64,000 nt of DNA from Gemmatimonadota bacterium. Its GTDB lineage: Bacteria > Latescibacterota > UBA2968 > UBA8231. The first letter of the stretch is position 1; each line of letters opens with the position of its first letter. The stretch spans positions 27,127-91,126 of the forward strand of contig VXOR01000057.1 of assembly GCA_009840005.1 (NCBI GenBank), read 5' to 3'. The notes under the pieces were generated by a model. It saw only the letters and a list, made by a program, of their open reading frames with translations. It made no database searches and had not been told where the DNA came from. Below, one piece after another: positions 18,299 to 28,120 of this stretch. Position numbers and translations under genes: made by a program.

Positions 18299-19774
18299 TC
18301 ACCGCCTCCAATCCTTCTCCAACCGACTCGCCTGTTTCTTCGACAGCCCACCTAACGCCTTCATGGCGTCCAACAGCCGCATCCTGGTCAATTCCGGCCC
18401 CAAGAGCGCGGCGGATTCAAACAGCGGCGGCCCCACCCGCTCGCCAGTCAGCGCGACAATGAGCGGTACCGTCACGTCGCGGACTGGCCATTCCCAATGC
18501 GCGGCTACCCGGCGCACGGCCTCGGCCACACCGTCTTTGTCCCACTCCACCACCTCATCCAAGGCCCACACGGCTGTTTGCAGCATCCGCGCTACCTTGG
18601 CGGCCTCCCGCTTTTTCGGCACCAAATCCTCGGCCTTTGGCTCGACCTGCCGGGCGAAGAAAAACGCCACGCGCGGCACAAAATCTCCCAGCGTCTCAAG
18701 CCGCTGCTGCATAAACGGCAGCATCTGCCCCACGTATTCGTCGTTGAGCAGCCAGTCCTTTAGGTCCGCCAACAGGGCTTCCGGCGTCCGATCTTCGCGC
18801 AGATAGCGTCCATTGAGCCAGCCCAGCTTGTCTATGTCAAAGATGGAACCGCCCAAATTGATCTTCGCCGGGTCGAAATGATCTGCTAACTGATCCACGG
18901 TGAACTTTTCGTCCTCAATCGGCGGATAGGCCATCAGCGCCAGATAGTTGAGCAGGGCCTGCGGCACATAGCCGGCGCGGCGATAATACTCCACCGAGGT
19001 CGGATTCCGCCGCTTCGACATCTTGGACCCGTCGGGATTGAGCAGCAACGGCAGGTGCATGTACGTCGGCGGCGTCCAGCCAAAAGCCTCGTACAGCATG
19101 AGGTGCTTGGGCGTGGAGGTGATCCACTCCTCTCCCCGAATCACATGGCTAATCCGCATCAAGTGATCATCTACTACCACGGCCAAGTGGTAGGTCGGAA
19201 AGCCGTCGGACTTCATCAGCACTTGGTCGTCCATGTTCCCCCACTCTAGGGAAATCGGCTCCCGGAGCATGTCCTCGACTATACATGCTCCCTCCTTCGG
19301 CATCTTCAGCCGGATCACGTGCGTATGTCCCGCCCGTATCTTCGCTTCGACCTCTTTGGCAGCCAGCCCTCGGCAATGTCCATCGTAGCCGACGTGCTCC
19401 CTGCGCTCCTGCTGCTCCTTCCGCAGTGCCGCCAGCCGCTCGCTCGTGCAAAAGCAGGGATAGGCGTGCCCACTATCCACCAATTTCGCGGCGTACTCCG
19501 CATAGATAGACAAGCGCTCGCTCTGCCGATATGGGCCGTAGGGGCCGCCCACATCGGGACCTTCGTCCCACGCCAGCCCCAGCCACCGCAGCGACTGCAT
19601 GAGCTCATCTTCGTACTTCTTGTGCGACCGCGCTTGGTCGGTATCCTCAATGCGCAGCACAAACTGCCCGTCGTTTTGCCGCGCCCACACCCAGTCGAAT
19701 AGCGCTTGATAGGCGGTCCCTACGTGCATGGGGCCGGTCGGCGAAGGGGCAATGCGCACCCGCACGTCTGTCAT
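18299..19774 (-). CDS. gltX: Glutamyl-tRNA synthetase
   Basis: A 491-residue class I aminoacyl-tRNA synthetase of usual length. The HIGH-type motif is APSPTGPMHVGTA near the N-terminus and the KMSKS-type loop is KMSKRRNPTS in the middle. FVLRIEDTDQARS is characteristic of the Glu/Gln class. It ligates glutamate to tRNA-Glu (or tRNA-Glu and tRNA-Gln if the organism uses the transamidation route). It is transcribed divergently from the helicase gene. Confidence 0.95.
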   Translation of the reverse strand: MTDVRVRIAPSPTGPMHVGTAYQALFDWVWARQNDGQFVLRIEDTDQARSHKKYEDELMQSLRWLGLAWDEGPDVGGPYGPYRQSERLSIYAEYAAKLVDSGHAYPCFCTSERLAALRKEQQERREHVGYDGHCRGLAAKEVEAKIRAGHTHVIRLKMPKEGACIVEDMLREPISLEWGNMDDQVLMKSDGFPTYHLAVVVDDHLMRISHVIRGEEWITSTPKHLMLYEAFGWTPPTYMHLPLLLNPDGSKMSKRRNPTSVEYYRRAGYVPQALLNYLALMAYPPIEDEKFTVDQLADHFDPAKINLGGSIFDIDKLGWLNGRYLREDRTPEALLADLKDWLLNDEYVGQMLPFMQQRLETLGDFVPRVAFFFARQVEPKAEDLVPKKREAAKVARMLQTAVWALDEVVEWDKDGVAEAVRRVAAHWEWPVRDVTVPLIVALTGERVGPPLFESAALLGPELTRMRLLDAMKALGGLSKKQASRLEKDWRR

Positions 19775-19948
19775 CTTTTATCTCCTTGTCTTGTGAGTTA
19801 CAAATTAAGCCCCAGCCGCTTCCGCGCAACGCGGCCTATTGCACATTTAGCTTTTTTCCCTAAGTTTATAACTTATAATGAGTAACGCGCATTCGCTGGC
19901 GTCCCGCCGCACGCATTCCCCGCCCTTTCAACCCAACAGATAGGATTT

Positions 19949-21148
19949 ATGCAGTTTACCGAGCTTGATCTAGCACCCCACATCCTCAGAGCACTCGACG
20001 AGATGGGCTACGAGGACATGACGCCCATCCAGGAACAAACCATTCCCCACATTATCGCCGGCAAAGATGTCATGGGCCTAGCCGAAACCGGTTCTGGCAA
20101 GACGGGTGCCTGTGCCATTCCCCTAATCCAAGCCACTGACGATTCGCTCAACGCCATCCAAACCCTCATCTTGGTACCCACCCGCGAGTTGGCGCTCCAA
20201 TACGTCCAAGAGGTGGACGAAATCGCCAAGCACTCAGGCGTGGTGCCGTTTGCCATCTATGGCGGCTTTGACATGGATATCCAAAAAGCCAAGATCAACC
20301 ACGGCGTTCATGTGCTCGTGGCCACGCCCGGTCGCCTCATCGACTTTATATGGAATCACAGCCTCGACCTGACCCACGTCAAAACCGTGGTCCTCGACGA
20401 GGCCGATGAGATGCTCAAGATGGGATTTATCGAAGATGTGGACTTTATCTTGTCCTGCATCATGCAGGAACACCAAACTCTGCTTTTTTCCGCTACCATG
20501 CCGCCGGAGATAGAGCGGCTGACCCAACAATACCTCAAGTCGCCCGAGCGCATCCATCTCAACCGCGACCAGCGGGCACCCCAATCGCTCGCCCATCACT
20601 TCCTGCATGTCTCCCGCCGCCGCAGTGACGCGCTAGTCGATTACATTGAGGACCAAGAGATCCAGCAGGGCATCATATTCTGCAATTCGCGCGACAAAGC
20701 ATCCGACTTGTTCCGCGACCTACAAAGACGCGTCCGCTCAGTTGACATCATCCACGGCGGCCTAGACCAAGAGCGGCGCACCTCCATCTTCCGTCGCTTC
20801 CGTGAGCAGAAGATCCGCTTTATGGTCGCCACGGACGTGGCCGGGCGCGGCTTGGATTTTTCCCACGTCACCCACGTCATCAACTACGACTTTCCATTTA
20901 ACGCTGAAATCTATACCCACCGCACGGGCCGGGCCGGGCGCATGGGCCGGGCGGGCATGGCCCTGACCTTGGTCGGCGACCGCGACCTCCGCGACCTCAA
21001 GCGCCTGCTCAACGCCAACCGCATCCACGCGCATTGGGAAGGCACGGCACCCGACTTGGACGACATCCGCGCCAAACGCAACGGCCGAGGACGTCGGCAC
21101 GGTCGGAGACGACCCCGAGGCGGCAGATACTCCTCCAAAACTAGTTAG
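19949..21148 (+). CDS. DEAD-box ATP-dependent RNA helicase
   Basis: A 399-residue helicase with all core motifs in order: Q motif (FTELDLAPHILRALDEMGYEDMTPIQEQTIP), Walker A AETGSGKT, PTREL, DEAD box VLDEADEM, SAT, and motif VI HRTGRAGRMGRAG. The tail (RAKRNGRGRRHGRRRPRGGRYSS) is basic and Arg/Gly-rich, as in RNA-binding extensions of cold-shock-type helicases. It probably unwinds structured RNA in ribosome assembly or mRNA decay. A TATAAT sits about 70 bases upstream of the start (19874-19879). Confidence 0.92.
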   Translation: MQFTELDLAPHILRALDEMGYEDMTPIQEQTIPHIIAGKDVMGLAETGSGKTGACAIPLIQATDDSLNAIQTLILVPTRELALQYVQEVDEIAKHSGVVPFAIYGGFDMDIQKAKINHGVHVLVATPGRLIDFIWNHSLDLTHVKTVVLDEADEMLKMGFIEDVDFILSCIMQEHQTLLFSATMPPEIERLTQQYLKSPERIHLNRDQRAPQSLAHHFLHVSRRRSDALVDYIEDQEIQQGIIFCNSRDKASDLFRDLQRRVRSVDIIHGGLDQERRTSIFRRFREQKIRFMVATDVAGRGLDFSHVTHVINYDFPFNAEIYTHRTGRAGRMGRAGMALTLVGDRDLRDLKRLLNANRIHAHWEGTAPDLDDIRAKRNGRGRRHGRRRPRGGRYSSKTS

Positions 21149-21189
21149 CACTTCCCGCAACGCAGTCCAGCTAGCTAGCGGTCATTTGC

Positions 21190-21966
21190 TCACGGCGCAT
21201 CCGGCGAACTGGCTTTTTCCAACTCGGGCAGCAACCCGTCCTTGACCCAACCAAAATCTGGATCGACTTCAAGTGCCTTTTCAAAGGCCGCTCGCGCCGA
21301 CTCTAGCTCACCTCGGTCTTGGTACGCGATACCGAGCCAAGCGTAGGCTTCCCTATGCCCCCATACTGGCTGGATGGGATCGGTCGGCTCTTCTTGGGCA
21401 AAGAGTTCGACCGCACGCCGAAACCCTTGCAGGCCCTTTTCTTTGCTGCCACCAAACATTTCGGGGGTATTAAAATCGTTGAGGGCCGCGCTCAGCACCA
21501 CGCGCGGATTATCGGGGGCGAGTTGCTTAGCTTTCTGGGCGGCCTTTCCTACTTTGGGGCCTATGAACATGCTTTTCATCGGACTCAGGCCGATCTGTAG
21601 TCCATACACGCTCGACAGCAAGGCATAAGCTTCGGCCGCTTGCGGGTCAATCTCGGTAGCCTTCTGCAAGTGCTCGACCGCGGTCTTGAGGTGCTCAGTA
21701 GTCTGCTCTTTGCTTTCATCTCCCAACAGATTGGCAATGCGGTAATCGGCCAAAGCGATGTAGTAGTGGCTCCACGCAGCCAGACCTGCATCGGCTAAGG
21801 TGCGCTCAAACGTTGCCCTAGCTGCATACATAGCGCCGAGATCGCTCGCACTTTCACCGACTTGCAGCATCTGTCTGCCACTGATGATAAGACTGTCGGC
21901 CGTTTGAGCGAGGATGGGATGGGTGATTGAGATAAGGCAAACGAGCGAGCGCAGAAAGTGTAGCAT
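21190..21966 (-). CDS. Secreted TPR protein, paralog of the tail of the cluster's ABC ATPase
   Basis: A 258-residue protein with a signal peptide (LVCLISITHPILAQ) and an AGAGG box before the ATG. The mature part is TPR-like. It aligns along its length with the C-terminal 230 residues of the ABC ATPase at 24230-25918: both share NPRVVL, a [PA][ET]MFGG block, LELFA[QK]EE, DP[IF]QP[VS]WG and LEV[DN]P near the end. It follows the TonB-dependent receptor gene by 22 nt, as the last gene of the modified-peptide operon. A periplasmic role linked to transport or immunity is inferred. Confidence 0.75.
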   Translation of the reverse strand: MLHFLRSLVCLISITHPILAQTADSLIISGRQMLQVGESASDLGAMYAARATFERTLADAGLAAWSHYYIALADYRIANLLGDESKEQTTEHLKTAVEHLQKATEIDPQAAEAYALLSSVYGLQIGLSPMKSMFIGPKVGKAAQKAKQLAPDNPRVVLSAALNDFNTPEMFGGSKEKGLQGFRRAVELFAQEEPTDPIQPVWGHREAYAWLGIAYQDRGELESARAAFEKALEVDPDFGWVKDGLLPELEKASSPDAP

Positions 21967-21988
21967 AAATAGCCTCTTCTAGTGAAGG

Positions 21989-24223
21989 TTAATAGGTCAA
22001 GGAGACACTGGCACCAAAGTAAATGGACCGGCGAAAGAGAGTGGTGCGTGGCTGGCGCTGGGTATAGTCGATGCTGTACTCATAGCCGAACACGTTGGCG
22101 CGGTTAAGCAGGTTGTTGACCGCCAAGTAGAAGACCGCTTGGTGCCCAGAGCCAAAGAAATGCACATAGCTCAACTGCCCATTTATCTGTTGAAGGGACG
22201 GTAGCCGTTCCGAGCCGACGGGGCCTTCCACGGGCAAGTAGTAGCTTTTGTCTGCCACGGGGACGCCACTGACGACTGGCGTGATGGGTCGGCCGGTGGC
22301 GTATTTCAGCGTCATACTACCGCTGAGATTACTAACGATTTGCATTTTTGTGACCAAGGTCAGATTGTGCGTGATATCAAACGGCGAAGGGGCTTCTTCG
22401 CGGAGCACCTCGAGTCCTAGATGGCGCACCTGCAATCGGCGCGATTGCAGCAGACTGTAGGCCAGCCACCCGCTCAAGCGCGTATCGAGAAAACCGCCGT
22501 ATTTAAGAAATAGGTCAACCCCAGAAGCTCGGCCTCTGCCCACATTTACAAGATTCAGGTCCGGGTCATCTAAGACGAGGTTGTGGTAGGGTTTGTAGTA
22601 CGCCTCCAACCGCACTAGGAACTGGGCGCGTTCGTGGTGCAGGCCGCCTATCCAGTGTTGGGCGCGTTGAGGCCCCAAGTTGGGGTTGCCGCTGACGGGG
22701 TTGTAATCAAATGGAGGGGGAAATTGGTGATAGAGGCCCCAGGCGAGTCGGGCGTTTGTGCCTGCTGAGAACTGGTATTGTGCAGACAGGCGCGGATCTA
22801 AGACAAAATCGTCGCTCAAGCTGTGGTAATCGGTACGCATACCGACATTGGCGACAATGCGGCGCAGGGGTTTGAAATCGACTTCAAAGTAGGCACCCGG
22901 ACGCCGGGCGTTGTAGGAGACGTCAAGTTCAAAAACCTCGGCCTCGGGGTCGAAAATATCGCCCTGAGGAATGCGGCCCACATATCGGTTGTTGGCATGC
23001 TCTATTTCAGCACCGAGGCGCAAAACCCCGAACGTACTGAGGACGCGCTCCCAGTCCGTGCGCACTTTACCGGTCCAGTCGCGGGGAGCCAGATCTAGGT
23101 TGCCCAGTTGCCGCCGGGTCTTGTACTGGTTGAGCGAGGCACTGGTCTGAGCAGACCAATCAGCCCACACATCTGTCCATTGAACATTGTACAAGGCTCT
23201 ATCGCTGCTGTTTCGATAGAGGCCGTCAAACGAAGGCTCTGCAACCTGTACGCCCACCTCGTCGCCCGCATTGAAACTGAAGAACTTAAGGCGTCCGGTA
23301 GGTGAGTATTGATAGATCAAATTGAGGTTTTCGTCGTGCCCGTGTGGAGAGATAATGAATCTGTCGCGCTGCCCATTGACGCGGAACATGAAATCGGTAA
23401 AGCTGCGATTGCCCGTGAAGCGCAGGCCGAGCTTACCCTCAACAAGAGGCAAGGCGACCCCCACAGAGCCGGCCGCGAGACCCAAACTAAGCGTATAGCT
23501 CCGTTGCACAGGCAGGTCGCGGCTCTCCATGGCCAGCACCGCAGAAAGCGCATTGCCGTAACGAGCGGAGAATCCACCGGTGGAAAAAGCCGTACCCTGC
23601 ACCATGAACGGTGGAATCGTGCCGAATACTCCGCCGGTGGGCGATTCGTATTTGTAGGGATGTACCACCGTGGCTTGATCGAGCAAGATGACGGTCTCAC
23701 CCACATCACCACCACGCACAAAAAGACCGGCACCACCATCTACATTTGCCACGCCGGGGAAGGTTTTGAGCGTGCGAAAAATATCGGCGGCAGCTCCAGC
23801 CGTTGTAACTACCTCTAAGGGGGTAAGGGTAACGGTCTCGTCCTCCCCAGTGGTGTAGGTGCTAACGGTGACCACGGTTTCGCCGAGTTCTATGAGGATA
23901 CGCCGCAGCACCAAGCGCACCGTGGTGGTATCACCCGCCGTCAAATGCAGGGGCTGTCGGGTGGGTTCAAAGCCGATGAAGGAGGCACTCAGGTCGTGTG
24001 GGCCAAGGTGCCGAGTAGAAAAGGCAAAGCGGCCGTCGCGGCCTGTTATTGCGCCGTCGATAGTGTCGACGATTTGTACATTGACGAAGGCCATCGGTTG
24101 TTCTGCCTCATCGACGACTTGGCCTTGGACAAATGCCCGATTTTGGGCAAAAATTTGCCCAGCGAGCAGGAAAATGCAGAACAGGACTATTTCGGCCTGT
24201 GAGGCGATGTGTCTTGTATTCAT
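21989..24223 (-). CDS. TonB-dependent receptor with carboxypeptidase-like regulatory domain
   Basis: A 744-residue outer-membrane protein with a signal peptide (VLFCIFLLAGQIFAQ). Residues about 28-110 form a CarboxypepD_reg-like beta-sandwich (VQGQVVDEAEQPMAFVNVQIVDT). A plug domain follows (LFVRGGDVGETVILLDQATVVHP) and then a beta-barrel ending in aromatic Tyr (FGASVSLTY). Such receptors use TonB/ExbBD energy to move ligands across the outer membrane. It lies 6 nt downstream of the ABC ATPase gene, so it belongs to the modified-peptide operon. It could take up, export or sense the product, or carry an unrelated substrate. Confidence 0.88.
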   Translation of the reverse strand: MNTRHIASQAEIVLFCIFLLAGQIFAQNRAFVQGQVVDEAEQPMAFVNVQIVDTIDGAITGRDGRFAFSTRHLGPHDLSASFIGFEPTRQPLHLTAGDTTTVRLVLRRILIELGETVVTVSTYTTGEDETVTLTPLEVVTTAGAAADIFRTLKTFPGVANVDGGAGLFVRGGDVGETVILLDQATVVHPYKYESPTGGVFGTIPPFMVQGTAFSTGGFSARYGNALSAVLAMESRDLPVQRSYTLSLGLAAGSVGVALPLVEGKLGLRFTGNRSFTDFMFRVNGQRDRFIISPHGHDENLNLIYQYSPTGRLKFFSFNAGDEVGVQVAEPSFDGLYRNSSDRALYNVQWTDVWADWSAQTSASLNQYKTRRQLGNLDLAPRDWTGKVRTDWERVLSTFGVLRLGAEIEHANNRYVGRIPQGDIFDPEAEVFELDVSYNARRPGAYFEVDFKPLRRIVANVGMRTDYHSLSDDFVLDPRLSAQYQFSAGTNARLAWGLYHQFPPPFDYNPVSGNPNLGPQRAQHWIGGLHHERAQFLVRLEAYYKPYHNLVLDDPDLNLVNVGRGRASGVDLFLKYGGFLDTRLSGWLAYSLLQSRRLQVRHLGLEVLREEAPSPFDITHNLTLVTKMQIVSNLSGSMTLKYATGRPITPVVSGVPVADKSYYLPVEGPVGSERLPSLQQINGQLSYVHFFGSGHQAVFYLAVNNLLNRANVFGYEYSIDYTQRQPRTTLFRRSIYFGASVSLTY

Positions 24224-24229
24224 TGGGTC

Positions 24230-25909
24230 CTAACGGTCCAATCCCGGCAATAAGTGCTTCTCTACCCAGCCGTTGTTGGGGTTCACTTCAAGTGCCTTGA
24301 CGAAGGCTTCCCTTGCCCCCTCAATATCTCCGGCCTCTTGACGCATGATGCCCAAGTGGGCGCAGGCTTCGTCGTAGCCCCAAGAGGGTTGAAAGGGATC
24401 GCGGATTTCCTCTTTAGCGAACAACTCAAGGGCCTGCTCTATCTTAGAGATGGCTCGCTGCTTGTCGCCTCCGAACATAGCAGGAGTGTAATAGTCGCTC
24501 ATTCCATCTATTAAGACGACGCGGGGATTGTTGCCATCGAGTCGCTTGGATTTCTCAAGGACTCTTTTGGTCTCAGGGCCTAGCGCCATACCCAAGTGAG
24601 GCTTCAGGCCGAGCTTTTGACCATAGGCGCTAGCTAAGAGGGCATGGGCGTCGCTGAAGTTGTCTTCTAGTTCAATGGCTTCTTTGAGGTACTCTATGGT
24701 TCGATTTATGCTTTGGGTCTGTTCGTCGGGGGAGGCCGCAAAAAGCGTGGCGCGGCGGTATTCGCACAAAGCTAAGTAATACAGGGCAAATATCTCGTAA
24801 TTACCGTTTTGGCGAGTCTGTTCAAAAAGTTTCTGTGCCTCATATAATGGATCGGGGTTGGAGGTATCAATTGCCTGCTGAAGAAGCTCTTTGCCTTCGA
24901 TGAAAGGAGCTTCAGATTCGATGCCCTGACCGTTTTTTGCGTTTTTTTGACCATAGCGCATATATCGGCTTCCCGTGGCAAATAAGTACACATCTTCAAG
25001 ATCCGCGGTTTTTACAGAAAATTGATGTATGCCCAAGCTGTTAAGACGATCTATAACTGTCTCCCTAAATACCTCATCCTTACCATATATGGACACGCCT
25101 TGAGGATTGCCGTCAACGTGGGTTACTCCAGGACAATCTGCCAAGGTTTCGGGATCGACTTCGGTTTCTACCTCCACTTTGAGGTTTAATTGAAACTGTT
25201 CGAGTAGTTGCGGTACCGAGCCAGAGGCAATGATTTCGCCCTTGTTTACCACGCAGACCACATCGCTGTACTGCTGGGCTTCTTGCATGTTGTGGGTGGT
25301 CATGACAATGGTAAGGCCCCGACTGCGATAGTGATTCAGAACGTCCCAGAGTTGCCGGCGCAAATGCGGATCCAAGTTACTCGACGGCTCATCGAGGATC
25401 AGCAGCGCAGGTTTGCCCACTAAGGCAATGGCAATGAGCAGCCTGCGTCTTTCTCCTCCTGACAGGTTTTTGTAGGCTGTCTTCTGCTGGCGTTGCAATT
25501 CAAAAATGTCGATCAACTCATCAGGATCAACAGGATCCTGATACATTTTCGCATAAAGGCGTAGCGCTTCTCCGACCCGAATGTCATTGTAGAGAGAATC
25601 TTCTTGAAATTGAATGCCGATTCTGCTGCGTATGTCCTTGCGCCATCGCAGATCTGGGATTCTTTCGCCAAACAAGTGAACGTCTCCAGAGTCAGGCCTT
25701 TTTAAGCCTACGATGCAATCTATGACAGACGTTTTACCCGCTCCGTTAGGTCCCACCAAGCAAAAGACTTGTTGTGAATATACAGCGAAACTTGCATTTT
25801 GAATGGCGACGAGCTTGCCATAGCTTTTACGCAAGGCATTTATCTTTAGGGTCGGAGTTTGCTCTCGCCAGCCACTGTCTGGGGATGAGGTACTCGGAGT
25901 TGAAGTCAT
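24230..25909 (-). CDS. ABC transporter ATP-binding protein fused to C-terminal TPR domain
   Basis: About 559 residues from the ATG at 25909, which overlaps the upstream stop as ATGA; an in-frame ATG lies 9 bases earlier. The first 310 residues are an ABC-2-type exporter ATPase: Walker A GPNGAGKT, signature LSGGERRR, Walker B LLILDEPSSNLDP. The last 230 residues are TPR-like, paralogous to the secreted TPR protein at 21190. ABC ATPases normally end near residue 310, so the fusion is unusual. With the permease at 28121 it should form the exporter for the modified peptide (SagG/SagH-like role) or an immunity pump. Confidence 0.88.
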   Translation of the reverse strand: MTSTPSTSSPDSGWREQTPTLKINALRKSYGKLVAIQNASFAVYSQQVFCLVGPNGAGKTSVIDCIVGLKRPDSGDVHLFGERIPDLRWRKDIRSRIGIQFQEDSLYNDIRVGEALRLYAKMYQDPVDPDELIDIFELQRQQKTAYKNLSGGERRRLLIAIALVGKPALLILDEPSSNLDPHLRRQLWDVLNHYRSRGLTIVMTTHNMQEAQQYSDVVCVVNKGEIIASGSVPQLLEQFQLNLKVEVETEVDPETLADCPGVTHVDGNPQGVSIYGKDEVFRETVIDRLNSLGIHQFSVKTADLEDVYLFATGSRYMRYGQKNAKNGQGIESEAPFIEGKELLQQAIDTSNPDPLYEAQKLFEQTRQNGNYEIFALYYLALCEYRRATLFAASPDEQTQSINRTIEYLKEAIELEDNFSDAHALLASAYGQKLGLKPHLGMALGPETKRVLEKSKRLDGNNPRVVLIDGMSDYYTPAMFGGDKQRAISKIEQALELFAKEEIRDPFQPSWGYDEACAHLGIMRQEAGDIEGAREAFVKALEVNPNNGWVEKHLLPGLDR

Positions 25910-26643
25910 GATTTCCATTCGATGCGAATTTTAAAGACCATAAGGTTAAAGACCTGATGGCACAGTATGCATGGCAAAAGACTACCGGAGGCGAGATATA
26001 GGAGACTTAAGATTACACCAAACAAGGTTTTAGAGAGCACATTTGCCAAACCATAGGCTATATGATTCACTCCAAATGCTACGGAAGAAATAGCGATCGC
26101 GTATTGTGCAGGCATATTTAAGATATCAGTTGTATAAGAAATCAAGTAGCATCTCCATAGTAACTCCTCTAAAAAAGATTCACTAAGAACGAAACCCAAT
26201 AATATACCTATAGGTAATTTTTGTCCCTGATTCACAATACGTCTGGTCTCCCCAAACATCCATTGCCTTGCCGTCGGACTGTTTCCCATCCGCATTTTTA
26301 GCCATGCCTGTGCCATAATGATCTCAGCAAAATAAAAAGCCCCCCCTGCACCCACGCCAATAAAAATCGCAATGCCGAGCGACAAGTATATTGGCAAGTC
26401 GAACCATATAGGCCATTCAAAGGCGGAGACCAATATATGGATAGTCGAATCACATACACTCAGAATCAGAGCCAAGACAGCCGCAAGAGATACCAAAGGT
26501 ACGATAAAATCATAGCGATCCAATGTTGTATTCAGCATTTTTTGGAATAACGCCGAACTACTCATCAGATATAAACCTGTATATACTGCATAAAGGACGC
26601 CAGGATATGCTAAAACAAAAACAAGACAAAACATGGTTCTCAA
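25906..26643 (-). CDS. CPBP-family intramembrane protease (SagE-like)
   Basis: A 245-residue membrane protein with about six hydrophobic segments and the three CPBP/Abi motifs in order: EELLWR (about residues 159-164), FGVNH (about 190-194) and HQVFN (about 229-233). In streptolysin-S-type clusters, CPBP proteins such as SagE are proposed leader-peptide proteases and/or immunity proteins. Start at TTG 26643 or, more likely, ATG 26634. It begins 6 nt after the YcaO gene and overlaps the ABC ATPase gene, so it is firmly inside the operon. Confidence 0.85.
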   Translation of the reverse strand: MRTMFCLVFVLAYPGVLYAVYTGLYLMSSSALFQKMLNTTLDRYDFIVPLVSLAAVLALILSVCDSTIHILVSAFEWPIWFDLPIYLSLGIAIFIGVGAGGAFYFAEIIMAQAWLKMRMGNSPTARQWMFGETRRIVNQGQKLPIGILLGFVLSESFLEELLWRCYLISYTTDILNMPAQYAIAISSVAFGVNHIAYGLANVLSKTLFGVILSLLYLASGSLLPCILCHQVFNLMVFKIRIEWKS

Positions 26644-26649
26644 CTAAGT

Positions 26650-28113
26650 TTAAGGGAAAGGGACAGGCCCCATCTTGAGCTCTTCAAATGTGAGGGGCTT
26701 ATCTTTCAGTCCCATTTTCATGGGTAGCTCGTAAATGCGAGGATGTCCCAAATAGGGATGTGCGCTGACGTGCGGCTGTACTAACTCAGGAATGAATGCT
26801 TTGACAACCTTTACCTGAGCCATATTTTCATGGGTACAATCAATGATAATAGGGTCTATGTTGTACTGTTGAAGAACCTCTTTGAGATACCCTAATTGCC
26901 TTTCTGAATCCTTAAATCTTGCCTTTGGCAATTCCGACAGAACCACGGTATCATCGCTACGAAAAAATTTCTCTAGGCGTTCGGCATTCTCAGCATATCC
27001 ATAATATCCAATGGTCTCCAAGAATGTTCTCATCTCGGCCAAGGGTTTGTCTGGAGGAGCATCAAATATAACCTCAACACCTCTATACATTTGTCTTTGA
27101 GGTGCTAACATAGCACATTTTAATTGCAGTTCGGACTGCCCATATTCTAATAAGGCTTGGGTGAATGCTTCTTCTCCATCCAAAGCCACTGCCGCTCCAG
27201 CCTGATAGGCGAATTTTTTGTAGTACGGTACCCGTTGAGTTGCTGAGATACAGGGCAAGTTGAAAAAGCCGACGTCGTGTAACCAGAAATCTACATCGCT
27301 GTCCCGATACTTGATATATTCTAAGGCTCTGTTAGTCTCCCTAGAAGAGAGTGGCTTATCGACTTCTACTCGATATAGAGGGATATCTGCATACCAAGAT
27401 ACCATTAATGCATCACGCTCAAAGAGTTCCGTCACTCCCGCAATAATAGCTAGAGGTTCATCTATATGCGAAGCCATTCCAGATGAAGATGAATAGCCGA
27501 TTCGCGCCTCCTCAATAGCCGAAATATAAAAGAAGAGTACGAGCTGTAAAGGAATCCAGATGTCTTCTTGGCTGATGAGCCGATGTCCCTTGATCCAGTT
27601 AAATTCGGTGTCGTGAGTAAAGGGTTGAAAAAAAAAGTCAGGGGAGGCGTATTGTTCGTCTGCAAACAAGGGAAGTTCTTCTGGAGAAATAGCATTTTGA
27701 CCGGCTTTCTGTAGAGAACTATAGGATCCGGCACATATTTCTAAGTCCTCTTTGAAGAAAGCAAACGCTCCTGACAGCCTTTCAACGCTTTCTCCTAAGT
27801 CAGATAAAAAAGAAGACGCAAGTCCAAATCCTTTACCACCTGCTATCACAGAAGATTTCAAATCAAAGTTAAGTGATGGCAGACCGAGAATCTGACTCAT
27901 GACTTTATCTGTGTTCCAGTGCTCACTATTTGCTACTACGGCTTGAGAAACTCCAGCTCCACCGTTATAATTAGTCGAAAATTGAATTGGCCCATTAGGA
28001 AAGTACCAAGAGAGCATTTCTTGGATTGCTTTGCCTTCCTTCTTACTCATAACATTAGGCAAAAATTCTCGATAAGGATTTACGTAATCGTAATCCAACT
28101 TTAGAGAGACCAT
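26650..28113 (-). CDS. YcaO-type azoline cyclodehydratase (TOMM D protein)
   Basis: A 487-residue YcaO-domain protein. The core carries GGKGFGLASSFLSDLGESVERLSG (glutamates of the ATP/Mg site), GVTELFERDALMVSWY and ALLEYGQSELQLK. The extreme C-terminus is MGPVPFP, a PxPxP-type tail; that tail is a hallmark of YcaO proteins that make azolines from Cys, Ser or Thr. It would activate the peptide backbone with ATP so that the core cysteines of the neighbouring precursors become thiazolines. It needs a separate ThiF-like partner, supplied by the gene at 30782. The GGGAGG box lies in the end of the permease gene. Confidence 0.93.
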   Translation of the reverse strand: MVSLKLDYDYVNPYREFLPNVMSKKEGKAIQEMLSWYFPNGPIQFSTNYNGGAGVSQAVVANSEHWNTDKVMSQILGLPSLNFDLKSSVIAGGKGFGLASSFLSDLGESVERLSGAFAFFKEDLEICAGSYSSLQKAGQNAISPEELPLFADEQYASPDFFFQPFTHDTEFNWIKGHRLISQEDIWIPLQLVLFFYISAIEEARIGYSSSSGMASHIDEPLAIIAGVTELFERDALMVSWYADIPLYRVEVDKPLSSRETNRALEYIKYRDSDVDFWLHDVGFFNLPCISATQRVPYYKKFAYQAGAAVALDGEEAFTQALLEYGQSELQLKCAMLAPQRQMYRGVEVIFDAPPDKPLAEMRTFLETIGYYGYAENAERLEKFFRSDDTVVLSELPKARFKDSERQLGYLKEVLQQYNIDPIIIDCTHENMAQVKVVKAFIPELVQPHVSAHPYLGHPRIYELPMKMGLKDKPLTFEELKMGPVPFP

Positions 28114-28120
28114 AATTAAT

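Noticed and set aside
19775..19948. tRNA gene in the gltX-helicase intergenic region
   Set aside because: No cloverleaf or conserved T-loop sequence was found; I saw no tRNA or rRNA gene anywhere in the window.
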